From the NCBI RefSeq assembly GCF_021654135.1, contig NZ_JAKGSD010000001.1, positions 1-64,000 on the forward strand: 64,000 nucleotides of DNA, in the 5' to 3' direction. A program made the position numbers and the translations under genes. Under the pieces are notes generated by a model, which saw only the letters and a list, made by a program, of their open reading frames with translations, made no database searches and was not told where the DNA came from. Of this stretch, positions 15,235 to 24,850 are shown in pieces (the stretch's first letter is position 1; each line of letters begins with the position of its first letter). Source of the stretch: Amycolatopsis tucumanensis. Its GTDB lineage: Bacteria; Actinomycetota; Actinomycetes; Mycobacteriales; Pseudonocardiaceae.

Positions 15235-16644
15235 ATGAACACCGTCAGCAAGCGCCGCCTCTGGGCCACCATCGGCGCACTCGCCGGCGTCGTCCTGGTC
15301 GCGGTCGGCGTCACCTTCTTCGCCATCCGCGACCGGGCCGCTGAACCCGGTGGGCCACCCGGTCCGACGCCGCCGGGCGGCGACACGATGGTCGTGCGCG
15401 TGTACTTCCACCAGGGCCAAGCCGACGACCCCGCCCGCGTCGTGCCGGTCGAGCGGACCGTGCCGCGGAGCGAGCAGGTGGCCACCGCGGCGCTCGGGCA
15501 GCTGCTCGCCGGCCCGACCGCGGCCGAACGCGCCGCCGGCTACCACTCGTTCTTCAGCTCCGCCACGGCGGACGCCCTGATCAGCGTCCGCGTCGCGAAC
15601 GGCGTGGCCCGCGCGGACTTCAAGGACTTCAGCCGGATCATCCCGAACGCCTCCTCCAGCTACGGCAGCGCCGCGCTGCTGGCCGAACTCGACGCCACCC
15701 TGAAGCAGTTCCCGACGGTGAAGTCCACTGTGTACTCCTTCGAGGGCGACGTGGCGGCCTTCTACGAATGGCTCCAGCTGGCCCCGCCCACCGACGACAG
15801 CGGACAGGACGCGGCCGTGACCGAAGCGGCTCGCGCCTTCCTGACCGATGTGGCCGGCATGAACCGGCCGGTGCCCGGACCGGTGACCCGCACCGGCAGC
15901 GGCACCGCCGAGGCCACCTTCTACAGCCGCACGCCCGACGGCCAGCCCAACAAGGCGCTGGCGACCATCGTGTCACTGCGGCGTGGCGGCGGCGGCTGGT
16001 CGGTCACCGGGACCCGCACCGCGAACATCCTGGTGGACCAGCCCCGCGCCGGGCAGGCGATCACCTCCCCGGTCACCGTGACCGGCCGGGCGGTCGCCTT
16101 CGAGGGCACGGTGACGGTGCGGGTGCTCGCCGACGGCAAGGGCGAGATCGGCCGGGGGTTCGTCACCGGTGGGGGCGACGTGATCCGGCCGTTCAGCGGG
16201 CCGGTGACGTTCACGCCGCCCGCGGCCGCCGGATCCGGCTGGCTGGTCTTTTTCGAGGAGTCCGCGGCCAACGGCGAGGTCATCAACGCCACCTCGGTGC
16301 GGGTGTCCTTCGCCGGGCAGCCGGCGGCGCCCACGATCGGCGCCGTGACCTGGCAGCCGCCGATCCCGGCCGGCGACGGCTGGCTGCGGCTGCCGGACGG
16401 GCCTGGGACGCTCACCGTCACCGCCGAGGTCACCGGAGCCGACCGCGTGGAGTTCTACAGCACCCCGACCGGCACGGAGACCGAGTCCCTGGCGAAGCTG
16501 CTCGGCACCGGCGTGGCGCAGAACGGCGCCTGGACCCTCACCTGGGCCTACCCGGACGAGCCGCTGCTGGCGCACTTCAGCGTGGTGGCGGTCGGCCCTG
16601 GCGGCCGCACCGAGATCATGCCGTTCAACCTGTACCACGACTGA
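15235..16644 (+). CDS. Membrane-anchored GerMN and Gmad2 domain protein
   Basis: A 469-residue exported protein. An N-terminal anchor helix (LWATIGALAGVVLVAVGVTFFA, about 9-30) is followed by a proline-rich stalk, then a GerMN domain at about 50-170 (VRVYFHQGQ, VATAALGQLLAGPTAAERAAGY, LLAELDATLKQFPTVKSTVYSF), a middle domain, and C-terminal immunoglobulin-like Gmad2 repeats (ILVDQPRAGQAITSPVTVTG near 265 and further beta-rich sequence to the end). Such proteins act at the cell envelope, but the ligand is unknown. ATG 15235 follows GGGGAGG. DosR-like boxes are upstream and a terminator follows. Confidence 0.85.
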   Translation: MNTVSKRRLWATIGALAGVVLVAVGVTFFAIRDRAAEPGGPPGPTPPGGDTMVVRVYFHQGQADDPARVVPVERTVPRSEQVATAALGQLLAGPTAAERAAGYHSFFSSATADALISVRVANGVARADFKDFSRIIPNASSSYGSAALLAELDATLKQFPTVKSTVYSFEGDVAAFYEWLQLAPPTDDSGQDAAVTEAARAFLTDVAGMNRPVPGPVTRTGSGTAEATFYSRTPDGQPNKALATIVSLRRGGGGWSVTGTRTANILVDQPRAGQAITSPVTVTGRAVAFEGTVTVRVLADGKGEIGRGFVTGGGDVIRPFSGPVTFTPPAAAGSGWLVFFEESAANGEVINATSVRVSFAGQPAAPTIGAVTWQPPIPAGDGWLRLPDGPGTLTVTAEVTGADRVEFYSTPTGTETESLAKLLGTGVAQNGAWTLTWAYPDEPLLAHFSVVAVGPGGRTEIMPFNLYHD

Positions 16645-16655
16645 CGACCGCGAGT

Positions 16656-16684
16656 GGTTCCCCCGGGTCTACGCCGGGGGAACC
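16656..16684. terminator. Convergent terminator hairpin
   Basis: GGTTCCCCCGG (16656-16666) pairs perfectly with CCGGGGGAACC (16674-16684) over a seven-base loop. It lies between the convergent GerMN gene and the galT-like gene, and its right arm overlaps the last codons of the latter. There is no T-run, as usual in high-GC actinobacteria. Confidence 0.65.
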
Positions 16685-17589
16685 GCCGGAATCGCCGCCC
16701 TGGCGCGCAGCCGTCGGGCGGCGTCCTCCGGCATCGTGGTCACCACCGGGATGCCGGTGGCCAGTTCCAGCCCGGCGGGCACAGCCAGGCGCGGCACGAT
16801 CCGCATCGACCAGCACAACCACGGCGCGTGCTCCAGACCGGACGGCGCCGTGTGCAGGAACAGGTTGTACGGCGGGTCGCCGAGCTCGTCGCGCAGTGCG
16901 CGCAGCATCGCGCGGACCGTGGCCGCGGCGGAGGTCAGCTCGCCGGTGCTCACACCCGCGAAGTCGGCCGCCGGGCGGCGGGGCGCCACCCGGACCTCGA
17001 ACTCCGCGGTGGGCGCGAACGGCGCGAACGCGACGGTCTGCCCGTCGTCGAGGACGACGCGCGAGGTGTCGGACACCTCGCCTGTGTACGGCCTGCCCTG
17101 CCGCTCGTATCGCTCCCGCTGGGCGGACAGCTCGCGCCGCGCCGACGCGGACAGCACCGGCAGTCCGACGACCTGGGAGTGCGGGTGGTCCAGCGACGTT
17201 CCGGCGGCGGCGCCGCGGTTGCGGAACACCGCCACCTGCGCCGCGTCCGTCCGGAGCGCGCGCAGCCGGTCCCGCCACGCGAGCAGCACGTTCGCCGCCT
17301 CCGCGTCGGTGCCGGTAGCCAGGTCCCAGTCGTGGCGCGGCGATTCGATGATCACCTCGTGGTGGTCGGACAGCGCGTACCGGTTGCGCACCGACCGCAC
17401 GAGCCAGCCGCCGCCCGGCGCGGGCAGCCGCCACGTTTCGGGCGGCGTGTCCTCCGACGGGCCGGGGCAGAACGGGCAGCCCACGGCGCCGGTGTGCGGG
17501 CGGCGGGCGCGGTGCGGTGCGAGCACGGACCAGTCGCCGGTGAGCGGGTCCTGGCGAAGTTCTCCGCCGTGCCAGGATGTCGCGGTCAT
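16669..17589 (-). CDS. galT: Galactose-1-phosphate uridylyltransferase-like (GalT, HIT superfamily)
   Basis: A 306-residue nucleotidyltransferase. Zinc-type cysteines C38 and C41 occur in GCPFCPG, the N-terminal substrate region reads LRQDPLTGDWSVLAPHRARRP, and the active-site motif is H135-P-H137-S-Q139 in LDHPHSQVVG. The C-terminal half (YNLFLHTAP, SMRIVPRLAVPAGLELATG) matches the GalT fold. It is shorter than E. coli GalT (about 350), and members of this group may use other sugar phosphates. The start at 17589 overlaps the stop of the preceding glycosyltransferase gene (ATGA), so it is the last gene of the ftsH to galT operon. Confidence 0.82.
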   Translation of the reverse strand: MTATSWHGGELRQDPLTGDWSVLAPHRARRPHTGAVGCPFCPGPSEDTPPETWRLPAPGGGWLVRSVRNRYALSDHHEVIIESPRHDWDLATGTDAEAANVLLAWRDRLRALRTDAAQVAVFRNRGAAAGTSLDHPHSQVVGLPVLSASARRELSAQRERYERQGRPYTGEVSDTSRVVLDDGQTVAFAPFAPTAEFEVRVAPRRPAADFAGVSTGELTSAAATVRAMLRALRDELGDPPYNLFLHTAPSGLEHAPWLCWSMRIVPRLAVPAGLELATGIPVVTTMPEDAARRLRARAAIPAVPPA

Positions 17590-19007
17590 GCGGGAACCTC
17601 CGTCCGCCGGGAGCGGAAGGCGTCCCGGCACCGGTGCGAGCAGAACCGGTAGTGCCTGCCGTCCTGGTCGAGCGGGATCCCCGGCCCGGCGGCGACGGTC
17701 ATGCCGCACTCCGGGTCCCGTCCGTCGCCGGCGGTGCGCAGGGAGCCGGGGCGATTCCCAGCACGCAGTCCCGCGAGGAGGGTCAGCTCGTCGAGCAGCA
17801 GGCGCGGCAGCAGGAAGTGCTTGCGCACGCGTTCCCGCCCGGCGGCGGCGAGCACCGCCGCGCGCGCCGGCCCGGTGAGCAGGTCCACGACCGCCTCCGC
17901 GCACCCGGCCACCGAGTCGACCAGCAGCCCGCCCGCGCCGTCGGCCATCTGCAGCGGAATACCGCCCGCCCGGCCGGCGACGACGGGGGTGCCCTTCCAC
18001 ATCGCCTCGGACACCACCAGGCCGAACCCCTCGCGCAGCGACTTCTGCACCATCACGTCCGACAGCCGCTGGAACGCGTTGACCTCGACGTTGCCGACGC
18101 CGGTGAGGTTGGTGAACAGGTGGATCCCCGGATCGGACTGGGCTGCCTCGCTGATCGTGCGGTAGATGTCCCACGCCTCGGGGTCGTCCAGCGCCATCGA
18201 GCCGGCGAGCGCGAGCTGGACCCCGGGCACCTCGGCGCGGACGAGGCGGTAGGCCTCGATCACGCCGAGCGGGTCCTTCCACGGGTCGAAGCGGGAGATC
18301 TGGGTGATCAGCGGGCGGTCGGTCTCGATGCCGATCCAGTTGAGCACCGCCCGCGCCGTGCGGTCGTCCAGCGACATGTTCTTCGGGCTGAGCGGGTCGA
18401 TCGCGGGCGGGATGATCTCCACCCGTCCCGGGTCGAGGTCGGGCGGGACGAACTCCGCCATAGTGAACACGGCGGCGTCGTAGTGGTCCGCGAACCCCGC
18501 CAGGTAGGACCAGGTGGCGGGGTCGGGTTCGGAGGTGTCGATGTGGCAGCGCCAGATCCACGACCGGTGGTCGCGGCCGGCGTAGGCGAGCAGCGGCACC
18601 GGCTGGGGGTCGTGCACGAAGACGAAGTCGGTGCCGGCGAACTGCGGGTCGGCGGCCAGTTCGGCGGCGTTGCGCTCGGCGGTTTCCTCGTACAGTGCGA
18701 TGTCCGCCGTGGTGAGCGGCTCGCGGGAGCCCTGCAGGGCGTTGTGCATCTTCTTGGTGACGGTGAAGAACGGCGGCCGGCCGCTGATGATCTTCCACGT
18801 CGCGGGCAGCCCGAGGTCGGTGTAGAGCGGCACGGCCGAGCGCAGCAGCTCCGACACCCCGCCGCCGTAGGGGGTGGCGCTCACGTGCAGGATCCGGGCG
18901 CCGCGCAGCTCGCGGGCGAGGTCGAGCAGCGGGTCCATGATCTCGTCCGGGACCACGTGGCGGTACGCGGAGACGGCGAGGTCACCGACGTCGACGGTGT
19001 GCAGCAC
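17586..19007 (-). CDS. treT: Trehalose synthase-type GT4 glycosyltransferase (TreT-like) with C-terminal YHS zinc domain
   Basis: A 473-residue protein. Residues 1 to about 415 are a GT4 retaining glycosyltransferase of the TreT group, which makes trehalose from NDP-glucose and glucose: ILHVSATPYGGGVSELLRS at the N-terminus, VHDPQPVPLL, WRCHIDTSEPD, ISRFDPWKDP and the C-terminal REGFGLVVSEAMWKGTPVV with the conserved glutamates. Residues 428-470 add a YHS-like domain, DPECGMTV (C434) and HYRFCSHRC (C456, C460). I do not know TreT proteins with this tail. The GTG at 19007 has GGAAGGAAGG upstream and overlaps the WS/DGAT gene by 26 bp. Confidence 0.85.
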   Translation of the reverse strand: MLHTVDVGDLAVSAYRHVVPDEIMDPLLDLARELRGARILHVSATPYGGGVSELLRSAVPLYTDLGLPATWKIISGRPPFFTVTKKMHNALQGSREPLTTADIALYEETAERNAAELAADPQFAGTDFVFVHDPQPVPLLAYAGRDHRSWIWRCHIDTSEPDPATWSYLAGFADHYDAAVFTMAEFVPPDLDPGRVEIIPPAIDPLSPKNMSLDDRTARAVLNWIGIETDRPLITQISRFDPWKDPLGVIEAYRLVRAEVPGVQLALAGSMALDDPEAWDIYRTISEAAQSDPGIHLFTNLTGVGNVEVNAFQRLSDVMVQKSLREGFGLVVSEAMWKGTPVVAGRAGGIPLQMADGAGGLLVDSVAGCAEAVVDLLTGPARAAVLAAAGRERVRKHFLLPRLLLDELTLLAGLRAGNRPGSLRTAGDGRDPECGMTVAAGPGIPLDQDGRHYRFCSHRCRDAFRSRRTEVPA

Positions 19008-20403
19008 GGCTGCCTTCCTTCCCGGGCACGGCCTTGCCCAGCTGGTCCAGGTCCTTCTCGATGGCGCGGACGACGACGTCCACGTCGGGCACGCTGTCGA
19101 AGTCGGCGGTCACGCCGAACGCGAGCCGGTCGTGGTAACTGAGGACGGCCACGCCGATCCGCAGCCGCAGGGCGATCGGCACGTAGGGGTAGAGCGCGAC
19201 CACCGGACGGCCGAGCAGGTGCAGCTGCTCGCGCGGTCCCGGCACGTTGGTGGTGACGGTGACGAGCATGCGCTCGACCAGCCACGGCGCGGCGTGCATC
19301 GCCCAGGACACCGGGGGATAGGGCTCGTGCCCGGCGAACGACAGCACCGCCTGGCCCGCTTCCCGTTCCCTGCTCGCCTTGTGCACGGCGAGGCGTTCGT
19401 GCACGGTGCGCAGCCGCTCGACCGGGTCGGCGACGTCCACTGGCAGCATGGGCAGCATGAGCGACACGTGGTTGTCCAGTGTGGACTGATCGGAGCGCGA
19501 CCGGACGCTCACCGGCACCAGGCTGCGCACCGACGTCGCGGCGGGCTCCTCGCCCCGCTCCAGGAGCAGCTGCCGCAGGCCCGCTGTGATCGTGGCGAGC
19601 ACGACGTCGTTGACGGTCACGCCGAACCCGGTGGCGATCCGCGCGACCTCGCCGAGCGAGGTGCCGGTCATCGCGTACCGCCGGTCGGCGTGGATCTTCC
19701 CGCGCAGCGACGAGGCCTTCAGCGGGACCAGGGCACGGGCGAGCGAGGCCAGGCCCCGAACCGCGCCGGTGACCTGGGCGGCCATCCGCCGTGGCGATCG
19801 CGCGGCGCCGGCCAGCACGCGCATCTGCTCCACCGGGACGGACAACGCGGTGCGCAGGCCGCCCGCCAGCAGGCGCAGCCCGCCCGGCTCCGGCGCCGTC
19901 TCCGCGGCCGGCCAGGCTTCAGGCCGGGGCGGGGGCTCGTCACCGAACATCGCCTCGTGCAGCGCGTTCCCGCCGATCCCGTCGGTCAGGCAGTGGTGCA
20001 CTTTGGACAGCACCGCCCACCGGCCCTCGGCCAGCCCCTCGATCACCCAGCACTCCCACAGTGGACGGTCCCGCGGCAGCCGTTCGGACATGACGAGGCC
20101 GACCACCTCGCGCAGCGCGGCATCGTCGCCGGGCGACGGCGCGGCGACCCGGTGGAAGTGGGTGGCGGGGTCGAACCCGTCCTCCTCGACCCACGCCGGG
20201 GCGGCCAGGTCCAGCGGGTACCTCCGCAGGCGCTGCCGGTACCGCGGCAGGGACCACACCCGTGGGGTGAGGTCCCGCACGATCTCGTCCTGCGGCGGCG
20301 CCGGTGCCTCCAGCACGGCGATCGACGCGATCGCGAGCGAGGCGGAGGGGTCCTCGTCCTCGATGGCGAGGAACAGGGCGTCGAGCGGGCTGAGCCGGTC
20401 CAT
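18982..20403 (-). CDS. tgs1: Wax ester synthase/diacylglycerol acyltransferase (WS/DGAT, Tgs1-like)
   Basis: A 473-residue acyltransferase that makes triacylglycerol or wax esters from acyl-CoA. The N-terminus MDRLSPLDALFLAIEDE is typical, the catalytic motif is H136-H137-x3-D141-G142 in KVHHCLTDGIGG, and the family signature near residue 280 reads GVTVNDVVLATITAGLRQ; later VTTNVPGPREQLHLLG and VSYHDRLAFGVTADFD-type blocks complete both domains. Tgs1 (Rv3130c) is a classic DosR target. It lies in the ftsH operon, 9 bp after the lipoprotein gene, with treT overlapping its 3' end. Confidence 0.93.
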   Translation of the reverse strand: MDRLSPLDALFLAIEDEDPSASLAIASIAVLEAPAPPQDEIVRDLTPRVWSLPRYRQRLRRYPLDLAAPAWVEEDGFDPATHFHRVAAPSPGDDAALREVVGLVMSERLPRDRPLWECWVIEGLAEGRWAVLSKVHHCLTDGIGGNALHEAMFGDEPPPRPEAWPAAETAPEPGGLRLLAGGLRTALSVPVEQMRVLAGAARSPRRMAAQVTGAVRGLASLARALVPLKASSLRGKIHADRRYAMTGTSLGEVARIATGFGVTVNDVVLATITAGLRQLLLERGEEPAATSVRSLVPVSVRSRSDQSTLDNHVSLMLPMLPVDVADPVERLRTVHERLAVHKASREREAGQAVLSFAGHEPYPPVSWAMHAAPWLVERMLVTVTTNVPGPREQLHLLGRPVVALYPYVPIALRLRIGVAVLSYHDRLAFGVTADFDSVPDVDVVVRAIEKDLDQLGKAVPGKEGSRAAHRRRR

Positions 20404-20412
20404 GGCGCACCT

Positions 20413-21090
20413 TCAGTGGGCGACGTCGACGACGACCCGGCGGTAGGAGTCGTCGAGCACGGTGAACACACGGAACGGCAACCGCTCTCGCACGCCGGCG
20501 GCGAAGGCGCTCTGTCCCTCGAACGAGCCCGCGAAGCGGACTTCGCGCAGCGCAGCCCAGTCCCGCAGCTGGTCGGTGGTGTAGAGGCGGTCGCCGACGG
20601 CGGCGAGCAGGCGTCCCGGCGCGTGCCCCGACGAGTCGTAGCCGAGCGCGGGCGCCCGCACCACGATCTCCAGCGCCGCGCCGCCCGCGACCGGGACCGG
20701 CTCGCCCGAGCCGTCCGCGGTCACCACGTCGGTGTAGCGCAGCGCGTACCCGGCTTCCTCCGGGCCGTTGACGTCGAACACCAGCCGGTCGAAGCAGCCG
20801 TGCCTGCCTGCCCGCACCAGGTACAGCGCCTCCGGCGCCATCGCGCCGGCCTCCTGCGGCCCGGTGGTCCAGCCGGCGGTGATCCCGCAGCCGCCTGGCC
20901 CGGGTGGCGCCGTCCGCATCGGGCCGCGGCCCATCGGTCCCGGGCCGGGCGGCTGCGGGCCGGTGACCGGCGCGGGGACCGAGCTGCTCGCGGGCGCGCC
21001 GGGCCGGGGCGCGGGCGGCGGATCAGCGCCGCACCCGGTGGTCAGCGCCAGCGCGACGGCAGCCGCGACCGTGATCAGGAGTGTGCGCAT
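20413..21090 (-). CDS. Secreted lipoprotein with AMIN-like domain
   Basis: A 225-residue lipoprotein. The signal peptide MRTLLITVAAAVALALTTGC has a lipobox with C20 as the modified cysteine. A proline-rich linker to about residue 70 leads to a beta-rich domain (YLVRAGRHGCFDRLVFDVNG, RYTDVVTADGSG, LEIVVRAPALGYD, FRVFTVLDDSYRRVVVDVAH), as in AMIN-like domain proteins of actinobacteria. It lies 11 bp downstream of ftsH and 9 bp upstream of the WS/DGAT gene. Ligand unknown. Confidence 0.8.
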   Translation of the reverse strand: MRTLLITVAAAVALALTTGCGADPPPAPRPGAPASSSVPAPVTGPQPPGPGPMGRGPMRTAPPGPGGCGITAGWTTGPQEAGAMAPEALYLVRAGRHGCFDRLVFDVNGPEEAGYALRYTDVVTADGSGEPVPVAGGAALEIVVRAPALGYDSSGHAPGRLLAAVGDRLYTTDQLRDWAALREVRFAGSFEGQSAFAAGVRERLPFRVFTVLDDSYRRVVVDVAH

Positions 21091-21101
21091 GCCGTGTCCT
21101 T

Positions 21102-22976
<1,875 letters not shown>

Positions 22977-23043
22977 GTCGGGTGTCCTCTCCTCCGGTGG
23001 GTCTCCGGTTCAGCCAACCGCGATCTCCCCGGCGCGGGGGAGC

Positions 23044-23079
23044 GGCGAAAGTCCCCGGCCGCGGTGGCGGAAGGCCCTG
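23044..23079. promoter_or_regulatory. Paired DosR-like boxes before the ftsH-galT operon
   Basis: On the + strand GGCGAAAGTCCCC (23044-23056) and GGCGGAAGGCCCTG (23066-23079) start 22 bp apart; read in the direction of transcription they are GGGGACTTTCGCC and CAGGGCCTTCCGCC. The nearer one is 68 bp from the ftsH start. Confidence 0.6.
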
Positions 23080-23093
23080 CCTCCCGGGCGGCG

Positions 23094-24260
23094 TCACGCC
23101 TGGGAGCGCGGCTCGGCGGCCGGCGCCTCCGCCTGCTTGCCGAGGACGGCGAGTTCGACCGTGCGGACGAGGTCGTCCGCGGTCACGGCGCCCGCGAGCC
23201 TGCCGTGGTCGAGGACGACCAGCAGGTCCCGGCCGGGCCGCAAGGCGGTGCGGGCGAGCACGTCGGCGAGCCACTCGTCCGGGCCCGCGGTCACCGCGGC
23301 GTCCAGCGGCCGCGCGACGTCGGCGACCCGGGTCTCGAAGCGCAGCCGCGCGGGCAGCCGGGCCAGCTCGCCCAGAGCGACCACACCGAGCGGGGCGCCG
23401 TCGAACGAGACCACCGGGAACACCCGTGCCCTGGCCGGGACCGCGACGGTGTCGAGGAACGCCTCCACGGTCAGCCAGCCGGGCGCGGTCACCGGGGCGG
23501 GATCCAGGACCGCTCGCACCGTGCGGTCGCCGAGCAGGGACCGGGTGGTGTCCCCGGTCAGCTCGGCCTGCGCCGCGGACACCAGGAACCACCCGATGAG
23601 CGCCAGCCACAACCCGCTCAGCTGCCCCAGCACGAGCACTTCACCGACGCCCAGCACCATCAGCAGGACGCCGAGCACCTGGCCGGTGCGCCCGGCGACG
23701 AGCGCGGCGCGGGCGCGGTCGCCGGTGCGCTTCCACACCGCGGCACGCAGCACCCTGCCTCCGTCCAGCGGTGTGCCGGGCAGCAGGTTGAACAGCGCCA
23801 GCACGACGTTGGTGAACCCGATCCAGGCGATGCCCGTGGCCACGAGCTCGGGCAGGACGCCGGCGGCGAGGAACGCGGTGCCCCAGCACAAGCCGCCGAG
23901 CACGAGGCTGATCGCAGGCCCGATCGCGGCGATGACGAAGTCCGCGCGCGGGTTCGGCGCGCTGCCTTCCAGTTCCGCCGCGCCGCCGAGCAGCCAGAGC
24001 GTGATCCGCTTGACCCCGACGCCGTAGTGCCTTGCGGTGACCGCGTGCCCCAGCTCGTGCGCCAGCAACGAGGCGAGGAAGCACACCGACGCCGCCACCG
24101 CCGTCCCCCAGTACGCGGCGGTGGCGTGACCGGGGGCGGCGGCGGGCAGGACGGACGTCGCGATGACGTCGGTCAGCAGCACCAGGATGACCAGCACCGA
24201 CCAGTGCGCGCCGACCGGCACACCGGCGTACCGCCCGAGCGGGATCGTGCCCCGGAGCAC
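23094..24260 (-). CDS. rip3: Site-2 protease family metalloprotease with CBS domains (Rip3-like)
   Basis: A 388-residue intramembrane protease. Zinc motif H68-E-L-G-H72 lies in LLAHELGHAVTARHYGV and the second metal motif is NLLPGTPLDGG (158-168), each in a hydrophobic helix; about six helices end near residue 235. The C-terminal 150 residues form a CBS pair (VRAVLDPAPVTAPGWLTVE, VVSFDGAPLGVVALGELA and VARPLDAAVTAGPDEWLADV, VLDHGRLAGAVTADDLV). This matches mycobacterial Rv2625c (Rip3), a DosR-regulon gene. Its start lies 10 bp after the mini-FBPase gene, so it is the third gene of the GAPDH operon. Confidence 0.9.
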   Translation of the reverse strand: MLRGTIPLGRYAGVPVGAHWSVLVILVLLTDVIATSVLPAAAPGHATAAYWGTAVAASVCFLASLLAHELGHAVTARHYGVGVKRITLWLLGGAAELEGSAPNPRADFVIAAIGPAISLVLGGLCWGTAFLAAGVLPELVATGIAWIGFTNVVLALFNLLPGTPLDGGRVLRAAVWKRTGDRARAALVAGRTGQVLGVLLMVLGVGEVLVLGQLSGLWLALIGWFLVSAAQAELTGDTTRSLLGDRTVRAVLDPAPVTAPGWLTVEAFLDTVAVPARARVFPVVSFDGAPLGVVALGELARLPARLRFETRVADVARPLDAAVTAGPDEWLADVLARTALRPGRDLLVVLDHGRLAGAVTADDLVRTVELAVLGKQAEAPAAEPRSQA

Positions 24261-24270
24261 CGCGGGCTCC

Positions 24271-24837
24271 TCAGTGCCCGGCCGGCACGGGCTGGGCGGG
24301 CAGCGGCTGCCAGCGGTCGATCAGCCGTTCCTCCAGCGCGTGCATGGTGGTGTACTCCAGGTCCTCCAGCGCGAGGCGGTGCGGCTCGAACGGCCCGTGG
24401 CGGCGCAGGTAGTCCATGATCTCCCCGGCCTGGCGGCGCGCTCCGTCGAACCGCGCCGGGTGCGACTGCGACACCGGCACGACGGGCGCGTGGTGCGAGC
24501 CGCGCATACAGCCGACCAGGGAGTGTGGAAACGCGATGAGCAGGTCGTAGATCCGTTCCGGGCAGTCGAAGACGATGCGGCTCTCCTCGTAGAGGTCGTA
24601 GACCTCGAAGGAGAACCCGGAGCGCATCTTGTGCGGCCGGAGGTTCCATGCGCCGGGCCCGGTCTTGTCCGCCAGGAAGCGGATCACCGGCTCCGCGTAT
24701 CCGGCGCCTACGCCGCGCAGCTTGCCGCTGAACGCGTCCGAGAGCAGGTCCTGCGCGGTGGAGAGCATCTCGGGGTGCACTGCCGAGTGACCGACGAACC
24801 CGCCGGTGTCGGCCTTGATGCTGCTGCACGCGGTCAT
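24271..24837 (-). CDS. Half-size class V (archaeal-type) fructose-1,6-bisphosphatase-like protein
   Basis: A 188-residue protein clearly related to archaeal FBP aldolase/phosphatase (about 365 residues): KADTGGFVGHSAVHPEML, QDLLSDAFSGKLRGVG, FLADKTGPGAWNL, GFSFEVYDLYEE, CMRGSHHAPVVPVSQ, RFDGARRQ, YLRRHGPFEPHRL and LEYTT all have counterparts in order. As I recall the archaeal sequence, three internal segments are missing without breaking the frame: one with the metal-binding VGDD pair, one with YVGKDDP (the Schiff-base lysine), and one before the C-terminal helix. The first Asp/His and the C-terminal Tyr remain. It may be a reduced enzyme, a regulatory relative, or a decayed gene. Located 13 bp after GAPDH. 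Confidence 0.75.
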   Translation of the reverse strand: MTACSSIKADTGGFVGHSAVHPEMLSTAQDLLSDAFSGKLRGVGAGYAEPVIRFLADKTGPGAWNLRPHKMRSGFSFEVYDLYEESRIVFDCPERIYDLLIAFPHSLVGCMRGSHHAPVVPVSQSHPARFDGARRQAGEIMDYLRRHGPFEPHRLALEDLEYTTMHALEERLIDRWQPLPAQPVPAGH

Positions 24838-24850
24838 GGCCGGCTCTTCC

